A stretch of 10,038 bases of DNA, taken from assembly GCA_035534995.1 (NCBI GenBank), contig DATLQX010000165.1, forward strand, positions 1-10,038. Direction: 5' to 3'. Under the pieces are notes generated by a model, which saw only the letters and a program-made list of their open reading frames with translations, was not told the DNA's origin and made no database searches. A program made the translations under genes and the position numbers. This DNA comes from JANWHV01 sp035534995 (GTDB lineage: Bacteria > Chloroflexota > UBA5177 > JANWHV01). This document shows, one piece after another, positions 1 to 6,925 of the stretch (its first letter is position 1; each line of letters begins with the position of its first letter).

Positions 1-3000
1 CGGGATTGCCCGGCCGAAGACGACCGTGCCGTCCGCGCTGCCGCCGTTTGGCGCCCCGAAGTACATGGAGCGTTCGGCGACGACCGGGATGTTGCTCTGC
101 AGCACGGTGGCGACGGCGCTGGTCTGGACGACATCATTCACCTTGATGTTTCCGCGATGCATCGGATCCACGGTGATCACTCGGGTCGCCAGCAGCGTAC
201 CCTGGCGGTCATAGAAGGAGGCCGTCACCTGCGCCGTTTGCCCGCTGTGCGGGTTGAGAATCGTCAGGTACTCCTCAAATCCGTTGGCGGTGGACCCTTC
301 CGCGAAGTATAGGGTAGCGTCGGCCTGGGTGACCCCTTCCCTGGCGTGCGCGCCCTGCTGGCCCGTGCCGAAGAGCATGGCCCGGCTGGCCACGATCGGC
401 TGGTCGGAGCTCACCACCGTGGCGTGCGAGGCGCGGTCCACATAGCTATTAACCGGGATGGTCAGGTGCGAGTGGGGCGCCAGCACCACGTTATGCACGA
501 CCGGGGCCTTACCGTTGAAGAGCGGCCATACGATGTGCACCCGTGCGGCCTGAGTGCCCGGATTGAGCAGATCCAACTCCTCCTGGAAGCTCAGGCCGGT
601 GTAGCCCTCCGCCATGTACCAGGATCGCGACAGAGTCGAGACACCCGTGCTGCCGGTCATAGCCTCGGAGCCGCGCTGGCTGGTATGCGCCGCGGCGACG
701 GGCAGGTCGGACTGCACCATGGTAGCGAACCGAGTACGCATCCCCAGGATGCCGGCTGCGTCATAGGTGCCGCGCGACTGGGCCTGCAGGGTGAAGGGGT
801 AGACCTTGGTCTGATCGGTTCCGTAGAAGAAGGTGATCGTGCCATGGACTGGGCCGCGGTTGGTGTTCAGCACGTCGATCTGCTCGCTGAAGCCGCCATC
901 GGTCCGGCCGGCGGCGAAGTACCAGGTGGTGCTTCCCACCCTGCCTAGCACAGGCGCGGTAAGCTGTACGCTTGCCGAGGCCACGACGCGGCTGGTCCTG
1001 CCGCTCGCCGTGATTTGGTGGCTGCCGGGGTTCAGAGTTGACGGTAGAGTAGCCGCCAGCACAAAGCTCCCGTTCGCGCCCGCGATCGCGGTGGCAAATG
1101 GACTGCCGTTAATGGACAGTGCCACTTGCTCGCCGGACAGGAAGTTGCCACCCTCGATCCGCACCTGGGTGCCCAGCGTGACGGTGTTAGGCGAGATGCT
1201 CAGGCTGGCAATGCGCGCGATCACGATCATGCCAGCGCTGGCTACCTTCTGGCTATACAAGCCGTTGGTGCTGATGATGACCGTGCTGGGCCCAACGTCC
1301 GCCGGCAGCGTCACCGTCACGTTGCTGAACTCGCCCTGGCTGTTAGTCGTCACCGTGGCCAGGACATGGCCCGGCACGGTGATCCGCACTTGCTCACCCG
1401 GGCGGAATCCGCTGCCGTTCACCTGGAAGCTTGAGCCCGCGACCAATGAGCCGGTGCTCAGCGTCAGGTGTGCTTGCAGCAACGTCACTGTGAATGCGGC
1501 CGACGCCGTGCGCTGGGTCTGCTGGCCGACGGCGGTCAGGGATATCTGGGAGATGGGCGCCGTGGCTGGGATGGTCACTGTCGCGGAGAATCCGCCCTGG
1601 TTATTGGCGACCACGGTGTGCAGTGTGATGCCAGGGATGCTCAGCACGACTGGCTCACTGGAGCCAAAGCCCACACCGGTGACGATGATCGTGCCACCCT
1701 CGGGCACCGTGGTAGTGTTCAGGCTGATGCGGTGTGCAACCGTGATCGTCAGGCCGGCGGAGGCCGTCTTCTGGCTATAGAGGCCGTTGGCGCTGACAAT
1801 GACAGCACCTGGCCCGACAGCCGCCGGTAAGGTCACCGTGACGTTGGTGAACGCACCCTGGGCGCTAGCGGTCACCGTGGCCAAAATGTGGCCCGGCAGT
1901 GTGATCCGCACTTGTTCACCCGCGCGGAACCCGCTGCCGTTCACCTGCAAACTCGATCCCGCAACCACCGAGCCCGCGCTCAATGTGAGTTGGGCTTGCA
2001 CCTGCGTGACCATCAGTACGGATGACGCGGTGCGCTGGGTCTGCTGGCCGATGGCGGTTAGCGTGATTTGCGTGACGGGCGCCGTGACCGGGATGGTCAC
2101 GTTCGCGGAGAACGCACCCTGATAGTTGGCTAGCACGGTCTGGAGTGTCACGCCGGGGATGCTCAGTACCACCGGCTCACCGGGGCCGAAGCCCATACCG
2201 GTGACGATGATCGTGCCGCCCTCCGGCACCGTGGTGGCGCTCAGGCCGATGCGGGCCACGGCCGTGATCGCCAGGCTTGCGCGGGCCACCTGGTGGCCGA
2301 TCTGGCCGGTGGCCGCCATCTCGCTGGCACCTGCCGGCTGGATGGTCGGGACAGTCACGGTGATCACGAAGTTGCCGCTGCTATCCGCCCGGGCAGTCGC
2401 CAGCGCTGTGCCGCCCAGGGCAAGGACCACGTCCTCCCGCGCGGCGAAGTTGCGACCGGTCACCGTGAGGGTCGCCCCTGCAGGCACGTTGGTCTGGTTC
2501 AGGTACAGGCTGGGCGCCGGAATGGTGTAGTTCGCCGCGGCGCTCAGATGGCTGGTCTGGCCGACGGCCTGCAGTGTCACCGTGCCGGGCGTGAGGGTCC
2601 GCGGCAGGGTGACGATGGCGCTTATCTGTCCGGCGACGTTCGCGGTGGGCATCGCCAGCACGATCGTGCCGACCATGATATGCACCGTTTCACCGGGCTG
2701 GAACCCACTGCCGCTCACCCGCGGAGTGGCACCGGCCACGCCAGAGTTGGGCGCCAGGGTCAGCGTGGCGGGAGCCACGTTCACCGCGAGGGTCGTGCTT
2801 GCCACCGCATGGCCGGCGCTGGTATGCACGGTGATCGTGTGCTGCCCGGCGGTGATGCCGCTGGGTATCGTGAACGGGATCGGCCCGAATGCGCCTTCAC
2901 CATTGGTGTGCAGCGCGCTGAGGTGCTGGCCATCCAGGCGCAGCGCGTGATCCCACTCGGGGGCAAAGCCCGTCCCGCTGACCGAGATGGTCTGTCCGGG

Positions 3001-3663
3001 ACCGGCTTTGGAGGGGCTGAGGGACAGAGCAGCCTGCGTGATAGCGAAGGTGGTGTGCAGCGCCAGGGTTGGGCCGGCGTCCTGCTGCAGTACCAGCGGT
3101 TGCTGGCCGCTCAGGGGGGCTGGCACCATGAAGGTGTCACTGAAGGCGCCCGTGCCGTCGGGTCTACAGGTGACCACAACCTTGCCGCCAAGCCGCACAA
3201 CCATCGGCTGCGCGGCCAGGAACCCTGTACCGCTGATCGTAACCTGCATGCCGCTCGGCGCGCGGCTAGGCGAGAGGGTCAGGCTCACGATAGAGAGGGG
3301 CTGGCCGGCGGAGCGGTTCGCCGCGTCCGTCGCGGTTAGCGTATGCTTGCCAATGTCAAGCGGATGGTTGTCGATGCTGGCGGGGATGGTGGCTTTCGCC
3401 GTAAAGGCGCCATTAGGCCCGGTCTGGGCGCTGCCTACGACGAGGGTGTTATCCAGCCGCAAGGTGACCGCACTGCGGTGGGTGAATTTGGTGCCGTGTA
3501 TCGTCACGCTGCTGGCGCTGCCGGCGAGCACGGCATTGGCTGTCACTTGGATAGCGGGCGCCGGCGCGGCGTGTGCGGCCGGTTGGGTCAGCCCGCTCAA
3601 GCCGGGTGCCAGGAGTGTAAGCAACAGCAACACCGGCGCTAGATAACGGATGAAACGCATCAT
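1..3663 (-). CDS. Giant secreted Ig-like (IPT/TIG-type) repeat protein with C-terminal WYFAEG repeats, 3' end outside window
   Basis: The frame is open for 1221 codons from ATG 3663 to the window edge, so the C-terminus is missing. Residues 1-32 form a signal peptide (basic MMRFIRY start, Leu-rich core, AHA-type cleavage site). About ten Ig-like beta-sandwich repeats of 80-90 residues follow, starting near 36, 126, 211, 298, 382, 471, 560, 645, 734 and 819; many carry the G-x-G-F 'SGTGF' turn and an 'xGxF' strand typical of IPT/TIG-like folds. Three repeats of about 102 residues then start at W914 (WYFAAG), W1015 (WYMAEG) and L1118 (LYFAEG), each ending with a 'PIVAxR' strand; this repeat type is familiar from large exported Chloroflexota and actinobacterial proteins. 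GGAGG at 3670-3674 lies 6 nt before ATG 3663 and 9 nt before ATG 3660; a duplicated leader elsewhere supports 3660 as an equally good start. The likely role is a surface or extracellular structural/adhesive protein; ligand unknown. No enzyme motif was seen. Confidence 0.9.
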   Translation of the reverse strand, partial: MMRFIRYLAPVLLLLTLLAPGLSGLTQPAAHAAPAPAIQVTANAVLAGSASSVTIHGTKFTHRSAVTLRLDNTLVVGSAQTGPNGAFTAKATIPASIDNHPLDIGKHTLTATDAANRSAGQPLSIVSLTLSPSRAPSGMQVTISGTGFLAAQPMVVRLGGKVVVTCRPDGTGAFSDTFMVPAPLSGQQPLVLQQDAGPTLALHTTFAITQAALSLSPSKAGPGQTISVSGTGFAPEWDHALRLDGQHLSALHTNGEGAFGPIPFTIPSGITAGQHTITVHTSAGHAVASTTLAVNVAPATLTLAPNSGVAGATPRVSGSGFQPGETVHIMVGTIVLAMPTANVAGQISAIVTLPRTLTPGTVTLQAVGQTSHLSAAANYTIPAPSLYLNQTNVPAGATLTVTGRNFAAREDVVLALGGTALATARADSSGNFVITVTVPTIQPAGASEMAATGQIGHQVARASLAITAVARIGLSATTVPEGGTIIVTGMGFGPGEPVVLSIPGVTLQTVLANYQGAFSANVTIPVTAPVTQITLTAIGQQTQRTASSVLMVTQVQAQLTLSAGSVVAGSSLQVNGSGFRAGEQVRITLPGHILATVTASAQGAFTNVTVTLPAAVGPGAVIVSANGLYSQKTASAGLTITVAHRISLNTTTVPEGGTIIVTGVGFGSSEPVVLSIPGITLHTVVANNQGGFSATVTIPATAPISQISLTAVGQQTQRTASAAFTVTLLQAHLTLSTGSLVAGSSFQVNGSGFRPGEQVRITVPGHVLATVTTNSQGEFSNVTVTLPADVGPSTVIISTNGLYSQKVASAGMIVIARIASLSISPNTVTLGTQVRIEGGNFLSGEQVALSINGSPFATAIAGANGSFVLAATLPSTLNPGSHQITASGRTSRVVASASVQLTAPVLGRVGSTTWYFAAGRTDGGFSEQIDVLNTNRGPVHGTITFFYGTDQTKVYPFTLQAQSRGTYDAAGILGMRTRFATMVQSDLPVAAAHTSQRGSEAMTGSTGVSTLSRSWYMAEGYTGLSFQEELDLLNPGTQAARVHIVWPLFNGKAPVVHNVVLAPHSHLTIPVNSYVDRASHATVVSSDQPIVASRAMLFGTGQQGAHAREGVTQADATLYFAEGSTANGFEEYLTILNPHSGQTAQVTASFYDRQGTLLATRVITVDPMHRGNIKVNDVVQTSAVATVLQSNIPVVAERSMYFGAPNGGSADGTVVFGRAIP
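1210..2253 (-). repeat. Two tandem 522-bp units inside the repeat protein (two Ig-like domains each)
   Basis: Residues 471-644 (2253-1732) and about 645-818 (1731-1210) are tandem copies of 174 residues. Each copy is one 'TTVPEGGTIIVTG' domain followed by one 'VAGSS.QVNGSGFR' domain. The 522-bp offset is constant wherever checked: the GACGATGATC blocks at 1681 and 2203, the GGCTATA blocks at 1251 and 1773, and the start codons of the units at 1731 and 2253. Protein identity looks to be around 80 percent by eye, clearly higher than between the other Ig-like domains. This indicates a recent in-frame duplication of a two-domain cassette. Confidence 0.9.
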
Positions 3664-3679
3664 GATAGGCCTCCAATTC

Positions 3680-3698
3680 GGCATCATCGCAAGATGCC
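3680..3698 (-). other. Conserved 6-bp hairpin just upstream of the ribosome binding site, copy 1
   Basis: GGCATC and GATGCC pair around a 7-nt loop, ending 5 nt before the GGAGG of the repeat-protein gene. The duplicated leader has the same stem with a different 7-nt loop (4847-4865). The stem is kept while the loop has changed, which hints at an RNA-level role in translation initiation or stability, though two copies are little evidence. Confidence 0.45.
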
Positions 3699-3811
3699 GT
3701 TTCTCTCCTTGACCACAAGACCGAACCGAAGGGAGGCGTGCATCTGGCCGGGGTGCGGGCGGCGCTGGTGGTCGGCCAGTGGTGGCCTGCAGTCGCGCGC
3801 CTCTCACCCTG

Positions 3812-3844
3812 AGCGTACAGTTCACAAGTGAGATGACGATGAGA
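3812..3844 (-). promoter_or_regulatory. Putative response-regulator box plus -10, copy 1
   Basis: Minus strand: TCTCATCGTCATCTCACTT (3844-3826) contains two TCTCA half-sites exactly 11 bp apart. An 8-nt gap follows and then a TACGCT -10-like hexamer (3817-3812). There is no TTGACA-like -35; the box covers that position, as in activator-dependent promoters served by OmpR/PhoB-family regulators. Two more copies with identical spacing occur in the window (5018-4986 minus and 7873-7905 plus). The start of transcription would be near 3805, about 140 nt before the repeat-protein ATG. The regulator assignment is inferred. Confidence 0.6.
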
Positions 3845-3872
3845 GCATCACCGCACTACTGGACGCTCCGTC

Positions 3873-4607
3873 TCACGCCGTCTGAGTGACCGCGCCGATG
3901 CCGGAGATCTGCTGCCGCACCTGTGGCGTGCCGACGTACAGGATGGTGCCGATACCCTTGATCTCCACGTTCAGGCTCTCGCTGACGCGCACCGTAGCGC
4001 TACCAGTGCCCGCAATCGAGATAGTGGCCTGGGTGCTCTGCAGCTGCTTCGTGAAGTAGTTGCCCGCACCTGTGATGCTGACGTACTGAGTGCCGGCGGT
4101 GCCGGCTCCGGTGTAGTCCCCGGTGCCCGAGATGCCGACCGTCAGCGTGTCGGCCCGCAGCCCATCCGTGGTCACACTCCCCGCGCCGTCGATGCGTACC
4201 TCAAGCGCAGCGGTCTGGAGGTTCGGGGCGCGTATCTCTCCCGTGCCGGACAGATGCAGGGCGCTGACCTGCCTGGCGGTGATGTAGTAGGAGATTGGCC
4301 GCGTGGGATGCAGGGAGACGTTGCTGTCGCGGACGCCGATGCTCAGCCGATCGTCGCTGACCGTGGTGCTGATGAGGGGGAGGAGATTGTCCTCGGCCTC
4401 GATGCGCAGCCCCTCGGCGCTCCCCTGCCGCACGATGACCGTGCCCATCCCGCTCAGAGCGATCTGGCTGAAGCCCTGCACGTCCCTGGTCTCCGACTTG
4501 ACGGTTCCCGAGCCTCTGACGGTGGTTGCGCTGTTGCTCCCGCCGCAAGCGGCGAGGGCCAGCGTGCCCAGGAGCACGCCCAACGCGAATAGTCGTGACG
4601 CGTACAT
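3873..4607 (-). CDS. DUF2807-family (GIN domain) putative lipoprotein
   Basis: The protein is 244 aa. It starts with a lipoprotein signal peptide ending in the lipobox LALAAC, so Cys21 would be lipidated and the protein anchored on the outer face of the membrane. The rest is a head-GIN / DUF2807 domain: 'VRGSGTVKSETRDVQGFSQI' around residues 29-48, then 'LSGMGTVIV' and repeated 'L.I.G.G' turns (SGTGE, DGAGS, SGTGD, TGAGN, AGTGS, KGIGT, SGIGA) expected for a right-handed beta-helix. Members of this family are surface proteins of unknown molecular function, often found near envelope-stress genes. The start at 4607 is chosen because AGGAG lies 8 nt upstream and the signal peptide begins there; the frame is open further upstream to 4781 but that extension has no signal-like or conserved content. 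The gene lies between two duplicated promoter/leader segments and is probably transcribed from the box at 5000-5018. Confidence 0.9.
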   Translation of the reverse strand: MYASRLFALGVLLGTLALAACGGSNSATTVRGSGTVKSETRDVQGFSQIALSGMGTVIVRQGSAEGLRIEAEDNLLPLISTTVSDDRLSIGVRDSNVSLHPTRPISYYITARQVSALHLSGTGEIRAPNLQTAALEVRIDGAGSVTTDGLRADTLTVGISGTGDYTGAGTAGTQYVSITGAGNYFTKQLQSTQATISIAGTGSATVRVSESLNVEIKGIGTILYVGTPQVRQQISGIGAVTQTA

Positions 4608-4632
4608 GATTTCATCTCCTCTCGGTGTGGAG

Positions 4633-4827
4633 CTATGCCGAATTGCCCTCGGTATCCTCCCGCTCAGCCGCGATCCGCGACGAACAGGTTGCCGGACAAC
4701 GGGGGCCATGCACGAACAGGTTGTATGCGCTCCGGCTAGCCCACGATGGGCAATCAATCGGATAGCGGGTTCCGGGAGCATGTATCGTGAATCGCAACGC
4801 CGGTGCCGGGAAGCACATGAAGCTCAT
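4633..4827 (-). pseudogene. Short reading frame, probably the relic of a duplicated surface-protein gene start
   Basis: This 64-codon frame begins MSFMCFPAPAL and stops 25 nt before the DUF2807 ATG. GGAGG (4841-4837) lies 9 nt before its ATG. Its first codons align without gaps with those of the giant repeat protein read from ATG 3660 (MRFIRYLAPVL): 25 of the first 39 bases match, and the 9-nt spacer between GGAGG and ATG differs only by transitions. After about 13 codons the likeness is lost, and the rest shows no signal peptide, domain or conserved pattern. I read it as a decayed duplicated 5' end that now forms part of the DUF2807 leader. It could still be translated as a leader peptide; no function can be assigned. 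Confidence 0.5.
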
Positions 4828-4846
4828 CGTGGCGGGCCTCCTCTTC

Positions 4847-4865
4847 GGCATCCTATGGTGATGCC
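4847..4865 (-). other. Conserved 6-bp hairpin just upstream of the ribosome binding site, copy 2
   Basis: GGCATC pairs with GATGCC around loop ACCATAG. The stem, loop length and 5-nt distance to GGAGG are the same as at 3680-3698. Confidence 0.45.
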
Positions 4866-4985
4866 GATCCTGTCCGCGACCATAGGGCCGGACCGAAGGG
4901 AGGCGCGCACCTGGCGGGTGCTGGCGGCGTAGGCGGCGCTGGTGGTCGGTCAGTGTCGACTTGCAGCTGCTCGCCTCTCAGCCTC

Positions 4986-5018
4986 AGCCTACTCTACGAA
5001 AGTGAGAGCGCGATGAGA
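4986..5018 (-). promoter_or_regulatory. Putative response-regulator box plus -10, copy 2
   Basis: Minus strand: TCTCATCGCGCTCTCACTT (5018-5000) has two TCTCA half-sites 11 bp apart, an 8-nt gap, then TAGGCT (4991-4986) as a -10-like hexamer. The spacing is identical to copies 1 and 3. It is placed to drive the short relic frame and the DUF2807 gene. Confidence 0.6.
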
Positions 5019-5297
5019 CCGAATTCGCGGGTTGGAGGATGTCGCCGCTGCCATACGGGCTTATCAACATCTGGTCGTCGGGCCGCGGGGGGACGGCGAC
5101 AGGCGGGACATGGGCGCGCCCGCGGAGCACACCGCGGCAAGGACCGTTGGCGTTGGGGACGCCGGCATGTGTGGTGGGCAGGGTCCCGCGGCATCGGGTA
5201 AACCACCTGATGCGCAGTCCGCCCGCGCCTGCTAGAGTCAGGATACGGTCGGTAGCACGCCCGCGCCGACCTACCGGACGGAAGGAGGGAACCGACG
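5019..5297. other. Intergenic region between divergent units, with a weak plus-strand promoter candidate
   Basis: No convincing gene was found here; short open frames lack family features and good starts. TGCTAGAGT at 5230-5238 fits an extended -10 (TGnTAnnnT) for the SRPBCC gene, with a leader of about 50 nt, but no good -35 precedes it. GGTCGG and CCGACC around 5247-5271 could pair. These are weak signals. Confidence 0.3.
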
Positions 5298-5753
5298 ATG
5301 GTCCGCATCGCAGGCGAGATCGTCATTGACCGGCCGGTCGAGGAGGTCTTCGACTTCGTGGCCGATGAGCGCAACGAGCCCCGCTACAACCCGCGTATGC
5401 GCCGCGCCGAGCAGACCTCGACCGGGCCCATCGGCCCGGGCACGCGCTTCCGGGCGCAGGTCACGACGCTGGGCCGTCCCGTCGAGATGACCATTGAGGT
5501 CACCGACTATGAGCGGCCCCGGCACCTGGCCTCCGCGACGCACCTGCCGAGCATGGAGATCCGCGGGGCACTGGCCTTCGACCCCGTGCCCGGAGGAACC
5601 CGGCTGCGCTGGGCGTGGGAGATGGAGCCGCGGGGTAGCACCAAGTTGCTGACGCCGCTGGTCGCCCGCATCGGCCGGCGCCAGGAGGAAGCCAACTGGG
5701 CTGGCCTCAAGCGGTACCTGGAGGGGCAGGCGGCGCCGCTGGCCCACCCCTGA
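5298..5753 (+). CDS. SRPBCC-family protein (START-like / polyketide cyclase-type fold)
   Basis: The protein is 151 aa, the usual length for a single-domain SRPBCC protein. The N-terminus 'GEIVIDRPVEEVFDFVADER' (residues 6-25) is the classic first strand and helix of the family, followed by 'GTRFRAQV', 'V.DYERPRHLA' and 'FDPVPGGTRLRWAWEME', with a long C-terminal helix. The fold makes a hydrophobic cavity that binds small ligands; no specific ligand or reaction can be assigned, and it is probably cytoplasmic since there is no signal peptide. GGAGG precedes the ATG by about 9 nt. The next gene starts 42 nt after its stop on the same strand and is probably cotranscribed. Confidence 0.9.
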   Translation: MVRIAGEIVIDRPVEEVFDFVADERNEPRYNPRMRRAEQTSTGPIGPGTRFRAQVTTLGRPVEMTIEVTDYERPRHLASATHLPSMEIRGALAFDPVPGGTRLRWAWEMEPRGSTKLLTPLVARIGRRQEEANWAGLKRYLEGQAAPLAHP

Positions 5754-6925
5754 GCGGGAGGAGCGGCGGCATCAGATCGGGGAAAGGAGGACGCTATGTG
5801 GTGGCAGGACGTGCTCCTGGGCTGCTGGAACGGCCTGAGCGCGTGGGCGGTGCTGATCGTCCATGCGTTCGGGGGCTGGCAGGAGTATCCGCTCTTCGAC
5901 AGCGCCCGGGGCGGCAATTGGTACGACTTCGGGTTCCTGCTGGGCGCGGGATCCCCCCTGCTGGGGATGTTCGGCACTGGCAGGCGGGCGGCCGGAGCGC
6001 AGCGCAGACGGGCGAGTTGACACGGGCTGCCGGCACGACACCTCGCCAGATGGTGGTGAGGTGCCCGCCTCAGCCCCGTATGGCCGGTACTCTCGCCTCG
6101 CCCGCGATCCACGCGGTAGAATGGCTCGAAGAGGTGCGGCAGATGCTCCGGTGCGATGCCCGGGCCCGTGTCGCGGATCCGCACCCGTACCTGGCCGCCC
6201 TCACTGCTGCCACCGATGCGCACCATTCCACCCGCCGGCGTGTAGCTCACGGCGTTGTCCAGCAGATTGCTCACCGCCTGGCGCAGTTTGCGAGCATCGC
6301 CCTGGACTAGCAGCGGTCGATCCAGCCGTATCTCCAGGGTCTGCGACTTACCCTCGGCCAGCGGGCACAGGCCCGTCACCGCCTCGCGTACGATGTCGCG
6401 AAGATCTCCCAGATCCAGTGTGAGGGCCTCGGCGTCGCGCTGCACCCGTGCCAGGGTCAGCAGGTCGGCGACCAGCACGCCCATGCGCTCCGCCTCGGCC
6501 ACGGCTTGCCGCAGGATGCGCTCATACTCTTCCGGCGTATGGCGGTTCAGCAGCGCCACTTCCATGCTGCCCTGCAGGACGGTCAAGGGCGTGCGCAACT
6601 CGTGAGAGGCGGCGGTGGCAAAGCGTTGCTGCCGCACCATAGCCTGCTCGATGGGCCTCAGGGTGCGCCCCGCCAGGACATAGGCCCCCAGGACCGCCAG
6701 GATCAGCACCCCGACATCGAGGGCGACGATCTGCTGGACCATGCTCCTCTCGTCCCGCGCGAAGAAGCCGGCGACGCCGTGGCGTACCGTTGGCTCCAAG
6801 GATCGCGGTTCGGCCTGCTGCAAGCTCACCAGGATGCGGTAGAGCACCAGGCTGAGCAGCCCGACGATGGCTGCCAGGATCGCCAGATACCAGAGGGTCA
6901 GGCGTGGACGTGCGACGCTGAACAT
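5507..6925 (-). CDS. Sensor histidine kinase, truncated: G2 box lost, frame reads through into antisense sequence
   Basis: Residues 1-285 (to about 6071) are a normal two-component kinase: transmembrane segments at about 10-32 and 66-86 around a short external loop, a TLRPIEQ HAMP-like remnant, an H box with His108 (SHELRTP), an N box (N220, N224 in SNLLDNA), a G1 box (D252TGPG) and an F box (F266EPFYRVD). At 'TGHTGL', where GLGLAI (the G2 box) should follow, homology stops. The remaining roughly 187 codons are low-complexity antisense of the small membrane protein and the SRPBCC gene, and the first in-frame stop is at 5507. Neither other minus frame restores the G2 region, so one indel does not explain it. 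ATG 6925 overlaps the end of the response-regulator gene by 28 bp, typical of translational coupling. Without G2 the ATP lid is incomplete and autokinase activity is doubtful. Confidence 0.75.
   Translation of the reverse strand: MFSVARPRLTLWYLAILAAIVGLLSLVLYRILVSLQQAEPRSLEPTVRHGVAGFFARDERSMVQQIVALDVGVLILAVLGAYVLAGRTLRPIEQAMVRQQRFATAASHELRTPLTVLQGSMEVALLNRHTPEEYERILRQAVAEAERMGVLVADLLTLARVQRDAEALTLDLGDLRDIVREAVTGLCPLAEGKSQTLEIRLDRPLLVQGDARKLRQAVSNLLDNAVSYTPAGGMVRIGGSSEGGQVRVRIRDTGPGIAPEHLPHLFEPFYRVDRGRGESTGHTGLRRAPHHHLARCRAGSPCQLARLRCAPAARLPVPNIPSRGDPAPSRNPKSYQLPPRALSKSGYSCQPPNAWTISTAHALRPFQQPRSTSCHHIASSFPRSDAAAPPAQGWASGAACPSRYRLRPAQLASSWRRPMRATSGVSNLVLPRGSISHAQRSRVPPGTGSKASAPRISMLGRCVAEARCRGRS
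5796..6020 (+). CDS. Small hypothetical membrane protein (MWWQDVL type)
   Basis: The protein is 74 aa. A Trp-rich N-terminus (MWWQDVLLG) runs into a hydrophobic segment (about 7-27), then a polar 'YPLFDSARGGNWYDFG' stretch, a second short hydrophobic segment (FLLGAGSPLLGMFG) and a basic tail. From memory, close look-alikes occur as unnamed small proteins in Chloroflexota and actinobacteria; no function is known to me. A strong GGAGG (spacing 6 nt) decides the ATG. It follows the SRPBCC gene by 42 nt. Its whole length lies opposite the abnormal 3' extension of the histidine kinase frame; the good ribosome site and recognisable protein show that this strand is the real coding strand. Confidence 0.75.
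   Translation: MWWQDVLLGCWNGLSAWAVLIVHAFGGWQEYPLFDSARGGNWYDFGFLLGAGSPLLGMFGTGRRAAGAQRRRAS

Larger units (their letters stand above)
3658..3844 (-). repeat. Promoter/leader duplicate, copy 1 (upstream of the giant repeat protein)
   Basis: This stretch is paralogous to 4825-5018 on the same strand. The shared parts occur in the same order: the TCTCA direct-repeat box, the -10-like hexamer, TGAGAGGCG, an identical 18-bp block (3758-3775 here, 4932-4949 there), an identical 14-bp block (3725-3738 and 4892-4905), a GGCATC/GATGCC hairpin, GGAGG, and an ATG 9 nt later. From box to ATG is 184 bp here and 191 bp in the other copy. It forms the roughly 140-nt 5' leader of the repeat-protein gene. Confidence 0.85.
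4825..5018 (-). repeat. Promoter/leader duplicate, copy 2 (upstream of the DUF2807 unit)
   Basis: This is the paralogue of 3658-3844. The identical blocks at 4932-4949 and 4892-4905, the hairpin at 4847-4865, the GGAGG at 4837-4841 and the box at 5000-5018 keep the order and near-identical spacing of copy 1. The DUF2807 gene starts about 220 nt after the end of the copy, so the transcript would carry a leader of roughly 370 nt. Confidence 0.85.

Noticed and set aside
833..3339. Long plus-strand open frames opposite the repeat protein (for example 833-1780 and 2293-3339)
   Set aside because: They have no ribosome sites or family features and mirror the repeat pattern of the minus-strand gene, which has a signal peptide, clear domains and an unbroken 1221-codon frame.
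3664..3872. A known riboswitch (cobalamin, c-di-GMP, c-di-AMP) in the duplicated leader
   Set aside because: None of the conserved core sequences of these classes was found; only the short GGCATC/GATGCC hairpin is clear.
3845..3872. Rho-independent terminator after the DUF2807 gene
   Set aside because: There is no stable GC stem followed by a T run in the minus-strand direction; termination here cannot be read from sequence.
4608..4781. N-terminal extension of the DUF2807 protein to ATG 4781
   Set aside because: It would bury the lipoprotein signal peptide 58 residues inside the protein. ATG 4607 has its own AGGAG, and the extension overlaps the relic frame.
5999..6080. A simple frameshift explaining the kinase C-terminus
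   Set aside because: One alternative minus frame hits TGA immediately, and the other gives sequence with no GLGLA or following kinase pattern, so a deletion or replacement fits better than a single indel.
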